Shown here: in pieces, positions 55,796 to 64,000 of the stretch
Position numbering within the stretch: position 1 is the stretch's first letter
Layout: each line of letters begins with the position of its first letter
Assembly: GCA_036426205.1 (NCBI GenBank)
Contig: WSYH01002496.1
Span: forward strand, 1-64,000
Direction of reading: 5' to 3'
Length of the DNA: 64,000 bases
From: Ascaphus truei
Taxonomy: Eukaryota; Chordata; Amphibia; Anura; Ascaphidae
Position numbers and translations under genes: made by a program
Notes under the pieces: generated by a model
Told to the model about the DNA's origin: nothing
The model's input: only the letters and a program-made list of their open reading frames with translations
The model's database searches: none

Positions 55796-57311
55796 GCTGC
55801 TGTGCCCCTGCTGATCTCTTCTCCCTCTACCACCTGCCCTCTTGACCCCATTCACTCCCATCTCCTAAAACCTCTTGCGCCTACTTTAACCCCTACGCTC
55901 ACACACATTTTTAACTCCTCCCTCTACTCTGGTACCTTTTCCTCCTTCAAACATGCAACAGTTATACCATTACTCAAAACAGCAAGCTTGACCCTACAGT
56001 ACCTGTCTTTCTAACTATCGTTCTGTCTCCTTCCTGTCTTTTGCCTCTAAACTCCTTGAACGTCTTGTATTCTCTCGCTTGCTCCACTTTCTCAACACCT
56101 ATTCTCTCCTAGACCCTCTACAATCTGGCTTCCGCACTGCTCATTCGACTGAAACAACCCTCACTAAAATAACTAATGACATTCATGCTGCCAAAGACAG
56201 AGGTCATTACACTCTGCTCTTATTAAATCGACCTCTCTGCAGCATTTGACACCGTGGACCACCCTCTTCTCCTTCACATTCTCCATACTCTTGGTATTCG
56301 TAACAAAGCTCTATCCTGGATCTCATCCTACCTCTCCCATCGTACTTTCAGTGTCTCATCTGCTAACACCTCCACCTCTATCGATTACTCTGTGGGGGTA
56401 CCCCAGGGCTCTGTCCTGGGACCTCTTCTCTTTTCCCTGTACACACTTTCTCTAGGTGGCCTAATCACATCTCTTGGGTTTAAATATCACCTCTATGCTG
56501 ACGACCCACAAATTTACTTTTCAACCCCTGACCTTACACCTGCTGTACAGACCAAAGTTTCTGAATGTCCCTCTGTGATATCATCCTGGATGGCTCTCCG
56601 CCGACTTAAACTTAACATGGCAAAAACAGAGCTCCTCATATTTCCTCCAAACTTGGCCCTACTTCTCCTTCCACATTACTGTTGGAAGCACTATCATACA
56701 CACACTGCCTAGAGATCACACTTGACTCCTTTCTCACATTCTCCCCTCACAGTCAAAATGTGTCTAAAACCTGACGCTTTTTCCTCCGCAATATTACAAA
56801 GATACGTCTTTTTCTCTGTTGCTCAACTGCAAAAACTCTGACTCAGGCCCTTATTCTCTCCCATCTTGATTACTGTAACCTCCTGCTGTCCGGCCTTCCT
56901 GCCTCTCACCTGTCTCCCCTACAATCTATCCTAAATGCTGCTGCCAGAATCACGTTACTCTTTCCTAGATCTGTCTCAGCATCTCCCCTCCTGAAATCCC
57001 TCTCCTGGCTTCCGATCAAATCCCGCATCTCACACTCCATTCTTCTCCTCACTTTTAAAGCTTTACACTCTTCTGCTCCTCCTTACATCTCAGCCCTAAT
57101 TTCTCGGTATGCACTATCCCGACTCTTGCATTCTTCTCAAGGATGTCTTCTCTCTACCCCTTTGTATCTAAAGCCCTCTCCCGCCTTAAACCTTTCTCAC
57201 TGACTGCCCCACACCTCTGGAATGCCCTTCCCCTCAGTACCCGACTAGCACCCTCTCTATCCACCTTTAAGACACACTTGCTTAAAGAAGCATATGAGTA
57301 GCAACGTGGCA
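55796..57311 (+). pseudogene. CR1/L2-like LINE reverse transcriptase and C-terminus
   Basis: Sense runs through [57 protein letters not shown] (about 56235), [16 protein letters not shown] and [10 protein letters not shown] (catalytic YADD near 56495). It then continues to the C-terminal WNALPLSTRLAPSLSTFKTHLLKEAYE, which ends near 57300. Numerous stops and frameshifts are present. It is the same subfamily as 45000-46110 in the opposite orientation. The LINE 3' UTR probably resumes at 57578 (AGATTGTAAGCTCCTC near 57617), split by the MITE at 57312. Confidence 0.88.
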
Positions 57312-57577
57312 AGGCTGCGTCCCCGCTGGCGCTGAGCGCTCTCATGCTTGAGAGTTGGTGACGTCACCAACTCTCAAGCATGAGCGCAGGCTGTCCTGCC
57401 TAATTTTGCAAGCGGGCGCAGGGGGCATGGATCGGGGCTATTTGTGTGCATAATGTTTGTGTTTGTGTGTATGGCTGTGTTCTGTGTGCCCTTACCTCTG
57501 CTGAGCGCGCTTCAATCTCACATTTTTTTGTCTTCCCAAGTGCCGAGCTTGGGAGAGCGTAAGTGCCCGTGCAGCCT
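57312..57577. mobile_element. MITE in the LINE 3' region, Harbinger-like
   Basis: AGGCTGC at 57312-57318 pairs with GCAGCCT at 57571-57577, with weaker continuing complementarity inward. CAA and TAA flank the GGC...GCC core, close to a TWA duplication. It splits the CR1/L2 copy between its coding end and 3' UTR. It contains the perfect palindrome at 57341-57384. Confidence 0.6.
57341..57384. repeat. 44-bp perfect palindrome centred on a CRE
   Basis: 57341-57362 and 57363-57384 are exact reverse complements with no spacer. The centre reads TGACGTCA (57359-57366), the consensus cAMP response element. It lies about 580 bases upstream of the mdh2 start codon. Confidence 0.9.
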
Positions 57578-57642
57578 AATACTATACACCTGATACATAA
57601 AGCTACCTACCAATTAGATTGTAAGCTCCTCTTCCTAAATAT

Positions 57643-57649
<7 letters not shown>

Positions 57650-57689
<40 letters not shown>

Positions 57690-57713
57690 AACACACACAC
57701 ACACACACACCTC
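57650..57713. repeat. (CA)n microsatellite
   Basis: About 30 CA units with two interruptions, about 230 bases upstream of the mdh2 start codon. Confidence 0.95.
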
Positions 57714-57754
57714 ACTGTTAAGTAAAGTTTTTTATTTTTAAGGTAGGAAAAAAA

Positions 57755-57944
57755 TATGACGCATGCGCATTACATTTATCTCTGCGTAAATTTGATTGGT
57801 GGGCTGGAGGTTGGAATTGACGTTTGACAGCGTAGGCGGCGACGCGGCACGCACCTTCCGTCCGCTGGTGTCTTTACTGGTGGAGGTCGTTGGAGTCACT
57901 CGGCACCGGCAGAGCTCGTGAATTCCCCTCGCGCCACTATCAAC
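57755..57944 (+). promoter_or_regulatory. mdh2: mdh2 promoter and 5' UTR
   Basis: CpG-rich proximal sequence with an NRF1-like core CGCATGCGCA at 57760-57769 and an ATTGG (reverse CCAAT) at 57795-57799. NRF1 sites are typical of nuclear genes for mitochondrial proteins. No TATA box was seen. The transcription start is probably between 57830 and 57900 but was not defined. Confidence 0.6.
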
Positions 57945-58013
57945 ATGTTCTCGCGCCTCGCCAGACCCGCCGCCGCCCGCGCGCTCAGCCGCGAGCTCTC
58001 CACCACCGCGCAG
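57945..58013 (+). CDS. mdh2: mdh2 exon 1: mitochondrial malate dehydrogenase presequence
   Basis: An ATG in good context (CAACATGT) opens 23 codons, MFSRLARPAAARALSRE followed by a Ser/Thr-rich end and Gln. They are rich in Arg and Ala without acidic residues except one Glu, which is a classic mitochondrial import helix. The frame ends at CAG followed by GTACCGG, a splice donor at a codon boundary (phase 0). Vertebrate MDH2 starts M-x-S-x-LARP and, as I recall, its first exon ends after the same S-T-x-AQ motif. The mature enzyme interconverts malate and oxaloacetate in the matrix. The catalytic exons are not in the window. Another mitochondrial protein is possible but less likely. Confidence 0.75.
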
Positions 58014-58441
58014 GTACCGGAGCGAATGAACCGGGGATATAACCGGCTAACTGCCGGAGCGGTCTGCAGTGCAATATACTAATGTATTGAACAGGGGATT
58101 AGTGTACATAGCGTTTTTATCAATGTGCAACGTACGGTCATTTATTCAGATCAGGGAATTTATTATTCAATGTGTTAGTGCTACTTTCAATATGCTGTGT
58201 GAAGGGCACGTTATTATTGTACAGGACAATATACTAACACACAGCAAATAATTATGCAGAAGTATTTTAAAAATGAATATACGAAGCAAAACGCTCACAG
58301 CTAAAGTAAATGAACTTAACATGCACTAAATACGCAAGGGAGTTTAATATGGCGGCATGCAAAGTAATGTACATATAACAGTTGCTGATGCAAAGAGAAT
58401 CTAAACTGCCCAATGGCAGCACTTAATGTGAATCGACATCA
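58014..58441 (+). other. mdh2: Start of mdh2 intron 1
   Basis: Begins GTACCGG. It is GC-rich for about 50 bases and then AT-rich with no repeats until the satellite. No second exon is seen. Confidence 0.65.
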
Positions 58442-61400
58442 TGTATGCAGATCTCTGTATGCAGCGCTAGTGTGTGTCATTCAGTCTGCAGATCTCTGTA
58501 TGCAGCGCTAGTGTGTGTCATTCAGTCTGCAGATCTCTGTATGCAGCGCTAGTGTGTGTCATTCAGTCTGCAGATCTCGCTCTGTATGCAGCGCTAGTGT
58601 GTGTCATTTCGGTCTGCGATCCTCGCTCTGTAATGCAGCGCTATTGTGTCATGCAGTATGCAGATGCGTTCGCTCTGTATGGCATGCGTGCTAGTTGGTG
58701 TGGGTCATGGGTGCAGGGGGGGTTCTGGCGGAGGATCTACTTTTAGTGCAGCTCTAGTGGGTGGGGGTGTCATTTGCGCGGGGTCTGCAGATCTCTGTAT
58801 GCGCGGCTAGTTGTGGTCATTCAGTCTGGCATCTCTGTATGCAGCGCTAGTGTGTGTCATTCATGTCTCAGATCTCTGTATGCAGTCGCTAGTGTGTGTC
58901 ATTCAGTCTGCAGATCTCTGTATGCAGCGCTAGTGTGTGTCATTCAGTCTGCAGATCTCTGCTCATGTAGTGTCAGCGCTAGTGTGTGTCATTCAGTCTG
59001 CATATCTCTGTTACACGCTATGTGTGTCATTATGTCTGCATGATCTCTGTATTCAAGCGCTATTGTGTGTCTTCAGTATGCAGATCTCGTGTATGCAGCG
59101 CTAGTGTGGTTCATTCTGTCTGCAGATCTCTGTAGATGCAGCGCTAGTGGTGGGGTCATTCGTCTGCACGATCCTCTGTATTCAGCGCTAGTGTGTGTCA
59201 TTGCATCTGTCAGATCCTCTGTATGCAGGTCGCTATTGTGTGTCAGCAGTCTGCTGTATCTCTGTATGCAGCCGCTAGTGGTGTCATTTCAGTCTGCAGA
59301 TCTCTGTATGCAGCGCTAGTGTGTGTCATTCAGGTCGCAGATCTCTGTATGCAGCGCTAGTGTGTGTGTCTCAGTCTGCAGATCTCTGTATGCAGCGCTG
59401 TGTGTGTCATTCAGTCTGCAGATCTCTGTATGCAGCGCTAGTGTGGTTCAGTTCAGTCAGTATGCAGTTATCTCTGTATGCAGCTCTATGTGCGTCATTC
59501 AGTACTGCAGATCTCTGTATGCAGCGCTAGTGTGCGTCATTCAGTCTTCCCGATCTCTCTTGTATACAGCGCTAGTGTGTGTCATTGTCTGCAGATCTCG
59601 CTTGTATGCAGCGCTAGTTGTGTCATTCGTCTACAGATCTCGCTCTGTATGCACGCTAGTGTGTCATCAGTCCTGCAGATCTCTCTCTGTATGCAGCGCT
59701 AGTGTGTGGTCATTCAGGCTCAGACTCTCGCTCTGTATGCAGCGCTAGTGTGTCTTCAGTCTGCAGATCTCGCTCTTATGCAGCGCTAGTGTGTTCATTC
59801 AGTCTGCAGATCTCTGTATGCAGCGTCTAGTGTGTCATTCAGTCTGCAGTCTCTCTTGTATGCAGCGCTAGTGTGTGTCATTCAGTCTGCAGATCCTCGC
59901 TCTGTTGCAGCGCTAGTGTGTGTCATTCATCTGCAGATCTCTCTGTATGAGTGCTAGTGTGTGTCATGTGCTGCAGATCCTCTCTGTATGTCATGCTAGT
60001 GTGTGTCATTGTCTGCAGATCTCTCTGTATGCAGTGCTAGTGTGTGTCATTGTCTGCAGATCTCTCTGTATGCAGCGCTAGTGTGTGTCATTCAGTCTGC
60101 AGATCTCTGTATGCAGCGCTAGTGTGTGTCATTCAGTCTGCAGATCTCTGTATGCAGCGCTAGTGTTCCTGCATTCAGTCTGGCCAGATCTCTGTATGCA
60201 CGCTAGTGTGGTCATTCAGTCTGCAGATCTCTGTATCAGCGCTGTGTGTCATTCAGTCAGATCTCTTAGCAGCTAGTGTGCGTCATTCAGTCTGCAGATC
60301 TCTGTCTGCCAGCGCTATTGTTGTCATTGTCTGCAGATCTCCTCTGTATGCAGCGCTAGTGTGTCATTCAGTCTATCAAGATCTCGCTCTGTATGCAGCG
60401 CTAGTGTGTCATTCAGCTGAATCTCTCTCTGGATGCAGCGCTAGGTGTGTCATTCAGGCTGCAGATCTCGCTCTGTATGCAGCGGAGTGTGGTGTCTTCA
60501 GGCTGCAGATCTCCTCTGATGCAGGCACTAGTGTGTGTCATTCAGGCTGCAGATCTCGCTCTGTATGCAGCGCTAGTGTGTGTCATTCAGTATGCAGATC
60601 TCGCTCTGTATGCAGCGCTAGTGTGTGTCATTCAGTCTGCAGATCTGTGTATGCAGCGCTAGTGTGTGTCATTCAGTCTGCAGATCTCTGTATGCAGCGC
60701 TAGTGTGCGTCATTCAGTCTGCAGATCTCGCTCTGTATGCAGCGCTAGTGTGTGTCATTGTCTATGTCTGCATATCTCTGTATGCAAGCCGCTAGTGTGT
60801 GTCATTCAGTCTGCAGTCTCTGTATCAGCGTGAGTGTGTGTCATTCAGTCTGCAGATCTCTGTATGCAGCGCTAGTGTGTGTCATTGTCTGCAGATCTCG
60901 CTCTGTATGCAGCGCTAGTGTGTGTCATTGTCTGCAGATCTCGCTCTGTATGCAGCGCTAGTGTGCGTCATTCAGTCTGCAGATCTCGCTCTGTATGCAG
61001 CGCTAGTGTGTCATTCAGTCTGCAGATCTCTCTCTGTATGCAGCGCTAGTGTGTGTCATTCAGTCTGCAGATCTCTGTATGCAGCGCTATTGTGTGTCAT
61101 TGTCTGCAGATCTCTGTATGCAGCGCTAGTGTTTGTGATTCAGTCTGCAGATCTCTGTATGCAGCGCTAGTGTGTGTCATCCAGTCTGCAGATCTCTGTA
61201 TGCAGCGCTAGTGTGTGTCATTCAGTCTGCAGATCTCTGTATGAGCGCTAGTGTGTGTCATTCAGTCTGCAGATCTCTGTATGCAGCGCTAGTGTGTGTC
61301 ATTCAGTCTGCAGATCTCGCTCTGTATGCAGCGCTAGTGTGTGTCATTGTCTGCAGATCTCGCTCTGTATGCAGCGCTAGTGTGTGTCATTGTCTGCAGA

Positions 61401-64000
61401 TCTCTCTGTTCAAGCGCTAGTGTGTGTCATTCAGTCTGCAGATCTCTGTATGCAGCGCTAGTGTGTGTCATTCAGTCTGCAGATCTCTGTATGCAGCGCT
61501 AGTGTGGTGTCATTCGTCTGCAGATGCTCTGTATGCGCGCTAGTGTGTGTCATTCGGCAGTCTCGATCTCTGTATGCAGCTCTTAAGTGTGTGTCTCGTT
61601 GCAGTCTGGCCAGATCTATGTGATGCAGCGCTAGTGTGCTGTCATTCCGTCTGGCAATATCTCCTGTAATGCAGCTCTATGTGTCGTCATTCATACGTCT
61701 GCAGATCTCTGTATGCAGCGCTAGTGTGCGTCATTCAGTCGCCGATCTCTCTTGTATCAGCGCTATTGTGTGTCATTGTCTGCCAGATCTGCTCTGTTGC
61801 AGCGCTAGTGTGTCATTCAGTCTACAGATCTCGCTCTGTATGCACGCTAGTGTGTCTTCATCTCTGCAGATCTCTCTCTGTATGCAGCGCTAGTGTGTGT
61901 CATTCAGGCTCAGATCTCGCTCTGTATGTCAGCGCTAGTGTGTGTCTTCAGTCTGCAGATCTCTGCTCTTATGCAGCGCTAGTGTGTGTCATTCAGTCTG
62001 CAGATCTCTGTATGCAGCGCTAGTGTGGTATTCAGTCTGCAGATCTCTGTGTATGCAGCGCTAGTGTGTGTCATTTCATCTGCAGATCTCGTCTGTATGC
62101 AGCGCTAGTGTGGTGTCATTCATCTGCAGATCTCTCTGTATGCAGTGCTAGTGTGGTGTCATTGCTTCAGATCTCCTCTCTGTATGTCAGTGCTAGTGTT
62201 GTGTCATTGTCTTCAATCTCTCTGTATGCAGTGCTAGTGTGTGTCATTGTCTGCAATCTCTCTGTATGCAGCGCTAGTGTGTGTCATTCAGTTCTTGCAG
62301 ATCTCTGTATGCAGCGCTATGTGTGTCATTCAGTCTGCAGATTCTCTGTATGCAGCGCTAGTGTGTCATTCAGTCTGCAGATCTCTGTAGCAGCGCTAGT
62401 GTTGTCATTCAGTCTGCAGATCTCTGTATGCAGCGCTAGTGTGTCCATTCAGCTGCAGATCTCTGTTGCAGAGCGCTAGTGTCGTCATGTCAGTCGCAGA
62501 TCTCTGTTGCGCCTAGTTGTGTCATTGTCTGCAGATCTCGCTCTGTATGCAGCGCTATGTTTGTCATTCTGTACAGATCTCGCTCTGTATGCAGCTCTAG
62601 TGTGTCATTCAGTCTGCAGATCTCTCTCTGTATGCAGCGCTAGTGTGTGTCATTCAGGCTGCTACTGTCTCTCGGTATGCAGCGCTAGTGTGGTGTCATT
62701 CAGGCTGCAATCTCGCTCTGTATGCAGCACTAGTGGTGTCATCAGGCTGCAGATCTCGTCGTATGCAGGCGCTAGTGTGTGTCATTCAGTATGCAGATCT
62801 CTCTTGTATGCAGCGCTAGTGTGTGTCCATTTCAGTCTGCAGATCTGTGTATGCAGCGCTAGTGTGTGTCATCAGTCTGCAAGATCTCTGTATGCAGCGC
62901 TAGTGTGCGTCATTCATCTGCAGATCTCGTCTTGTATGCATCGCTAGTGTGTGTCATTGTCTGCAGATCTCTGTATGCAGCGCTAGTGTGTGTCATTAGT
63001 CTGCAGATCTTCTGTATCCAGCGCTAGTGTGTGTCATTCATCTGCAGTATCTGTATGCAGCGCTAGTGTGTGTCATTGTCTGCAGTCTCCTCGTATGCAG
63101 TCGCTAGTGTGTGTCATTGTCTGCAGATCTCGTCGTAGCAGCGTAGTGTGGCTGTCATTCAGTCTGCAGATCTCCTCTGTATGCAGCGCTAGTGTGGTCA
63201 TTCAGTCGGCAGATCTCTCTCTGTATGCAGCGCTAGTGTGTGTCATTCATCTGCAGATCTCGTAATGCAGCGCTATTGTGTGTCATTGTCTGCAGATCTC
63301 TGTATGCAGCGCTAGTGTTGTGATTTCGTCTGCAGATCTCTGTATGCAGCGCTGTTGTGTGTCAGGTCTGCAATTCTCTGTATGCAGCGCTAGTGTGTGT
63401 CATTCAGTCTGCAGATCTCTGTATGGAGCTCTGTTGTGTCATTCAGTCTGAGATCCTCTGTATGCAGCGCTAGTGGTGTCAATCAGTCTGCAGATCTCGC
63501 TCTGTCATGCAGCGCTAGTGTGTGTCATTCGTCTGCATATCTCGCTCTGTATGCAGCGCTAGTGTGTGTCATGTCTAGCAGATCCGCTCTGTATGCAGCC
63601 TAGTGTGGTCATTCAGTCTGCAGATCTCTGTATGCACGCTAGTGGTGTCATTCAGTATGCAGATCTCTGTATGCAGCGCTATGTGGTGTCATTCATTCTG
63701 CAGATCTCTGTATGCAGCCTAGTGTGTGTCATTCAGTCTGCCAGATCTCTGTATGCAGTCGCATTAGTGGTGTCCATTCAGTCTGCAGATCTCTGTATGC
63801 AGCGCTAGTGTGTGTCATCAGTCTGCAGATCTCTGTATGCAGCGCTAGTGTGTTGTCATTCAGGTCTGCAGATCTCGCTCTGTATGCAGCGCGAGTGTGT
63901 GTCATTCAGTCTGCAGATCTCGCTCTGTATGCAGCGCAGTGTGTGTCATTCAGTCTGCATATTCTCGCTCGTATGCAGCGGCTAGTGTGGTCATTCAGTT
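58442..64000. repeat. 41-bp tandem satellite array in mdh2 intron 1
   Basis: The unit can be written in two parts, CTGCAGATCTCTGTATGCAG then CGCTAGTGTGTGTCATTCAGT, 41 bases. It is repeated head to tail for at least 5.5 kb and continues past the window edge, about 135 copies. Length variants are a longer unit with GATCTCGCTCTG in place of GATCTCTG and a shorter one with CATTGTCTG in place of CATTCAGTCTG. Early and middle sections have runs of perfect copies; others carry many one-base indels. Each intact unit has CTGCAG, AGATCT and AGCGCT. Frames across it are artefacts. Confidence 0.95.

Noticed and set aside
58442..63808. Many frames with repeated SLQISVCSASVCH-like protein
   Set aside because: Satellite monomer translated in register. 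It has no start context, and indels shift the frame constantly.
58442..64000. CRISPR-like regular repeat
   Set aside because: The repeats are directly abutting with no unique spacers, and the context is a vertebrate intron.
1..64000. tRNA and rRNA genes
   Set aside because: A few GGTTCGA-like boxes occur (for example near 7650 and 9294), but without cloverleaf partners. The latter is inside integrase.

Overview
The window looks like repeat-dense vertebrate nuclear DNA, most likely from an amphibian and probably a frog. There are no operons, ribosome binding sites or recognisable prokaryotic genes. Nearly all coding potential belongs to transposable elements: three lineages of Ty3/Gypsy LTR retrotransposon, L1-like LINEs, CR1/L2-like LINEs, a Helitron, and TIR-bearing MITEs with TTAA, TAA or unclear targets. 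The only host coding sequence I can name is one short exon at 57945-58013, which encodes a mitochondrial presequence and ends at a splice donor. I read it as exon 1 of mdh2 (mitochondrial malate dehydrogenase). The rest of that gene must lie to the right, beyond the window. No species was determined. Layout, left to right: 1-4131 is a decayed plus-strand sushi-ichi-like Gypsy element. 4240-4665 is a gag fragment of a second Gypsy element, interrupted inside its zinc-knuckle codons by a complete minus-strand Gypsy element (4666-14614: two 1.1-kb LTRs, polypurine tract, PNMA-like gag, protease, RT/RNase H, integrase, 4-bp target duplication CCTC). The interrupted gag resumes at 14619. That inserted element was itself hit by a MITE in its integrase. 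15690-22086 is an almost intact plus-strand L1-like LINE: ORF1 is open, ORF2 is open apart from one frameshift, and it has an A-rich tail. 23827-26490 is a 5'-truncated minus-strand L1-like copy. 27595-32165 is dominated by C-rich minisatellite in two blocks. 32971-36200 holds small inverted-repeat elements. 36210-36407 looks like a GC-rich promoter with an untranslated first exon and a splice donor, of unknown gene. 37524-42966 is a Gmr1-type Gypsy element (integrase before RT, SCAN-type gag) whose right end carries an inverted copy of half of its own LTR. A probable solo LTR follows inside a (TA)n tract. 45000-46110 (minus) and 55796-57300 (plus) are CR1/L2-like RT fragments. 47700-50900 is rich in foldback structures and GT repeats. 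51198-52845 is a non-autonomous Helitron. The mdh2 promoter and exon 1 follow, and from 58442 to the right edge a 41-bp tandem satellite fills what can be seen of mdh2 intron 1. How the parts relate: the nesting gives a relative age order (gag fragment, then minus Gypsy, then MITE). The three Gypsy lineages resemble the lineages credited with giving rise to the domesticated vertebrate PEG10/RTL genes, PNMA genes and SCAN-domain genes. The host promoter at mdh2 is hemmed in by a CR1/L2 fragment, a MITE with a CRE-centred perfect palindrome and a CA microsatellite on one side, and by the satellite on the other. Boundaries and family names were judged by eye; no database search was run.
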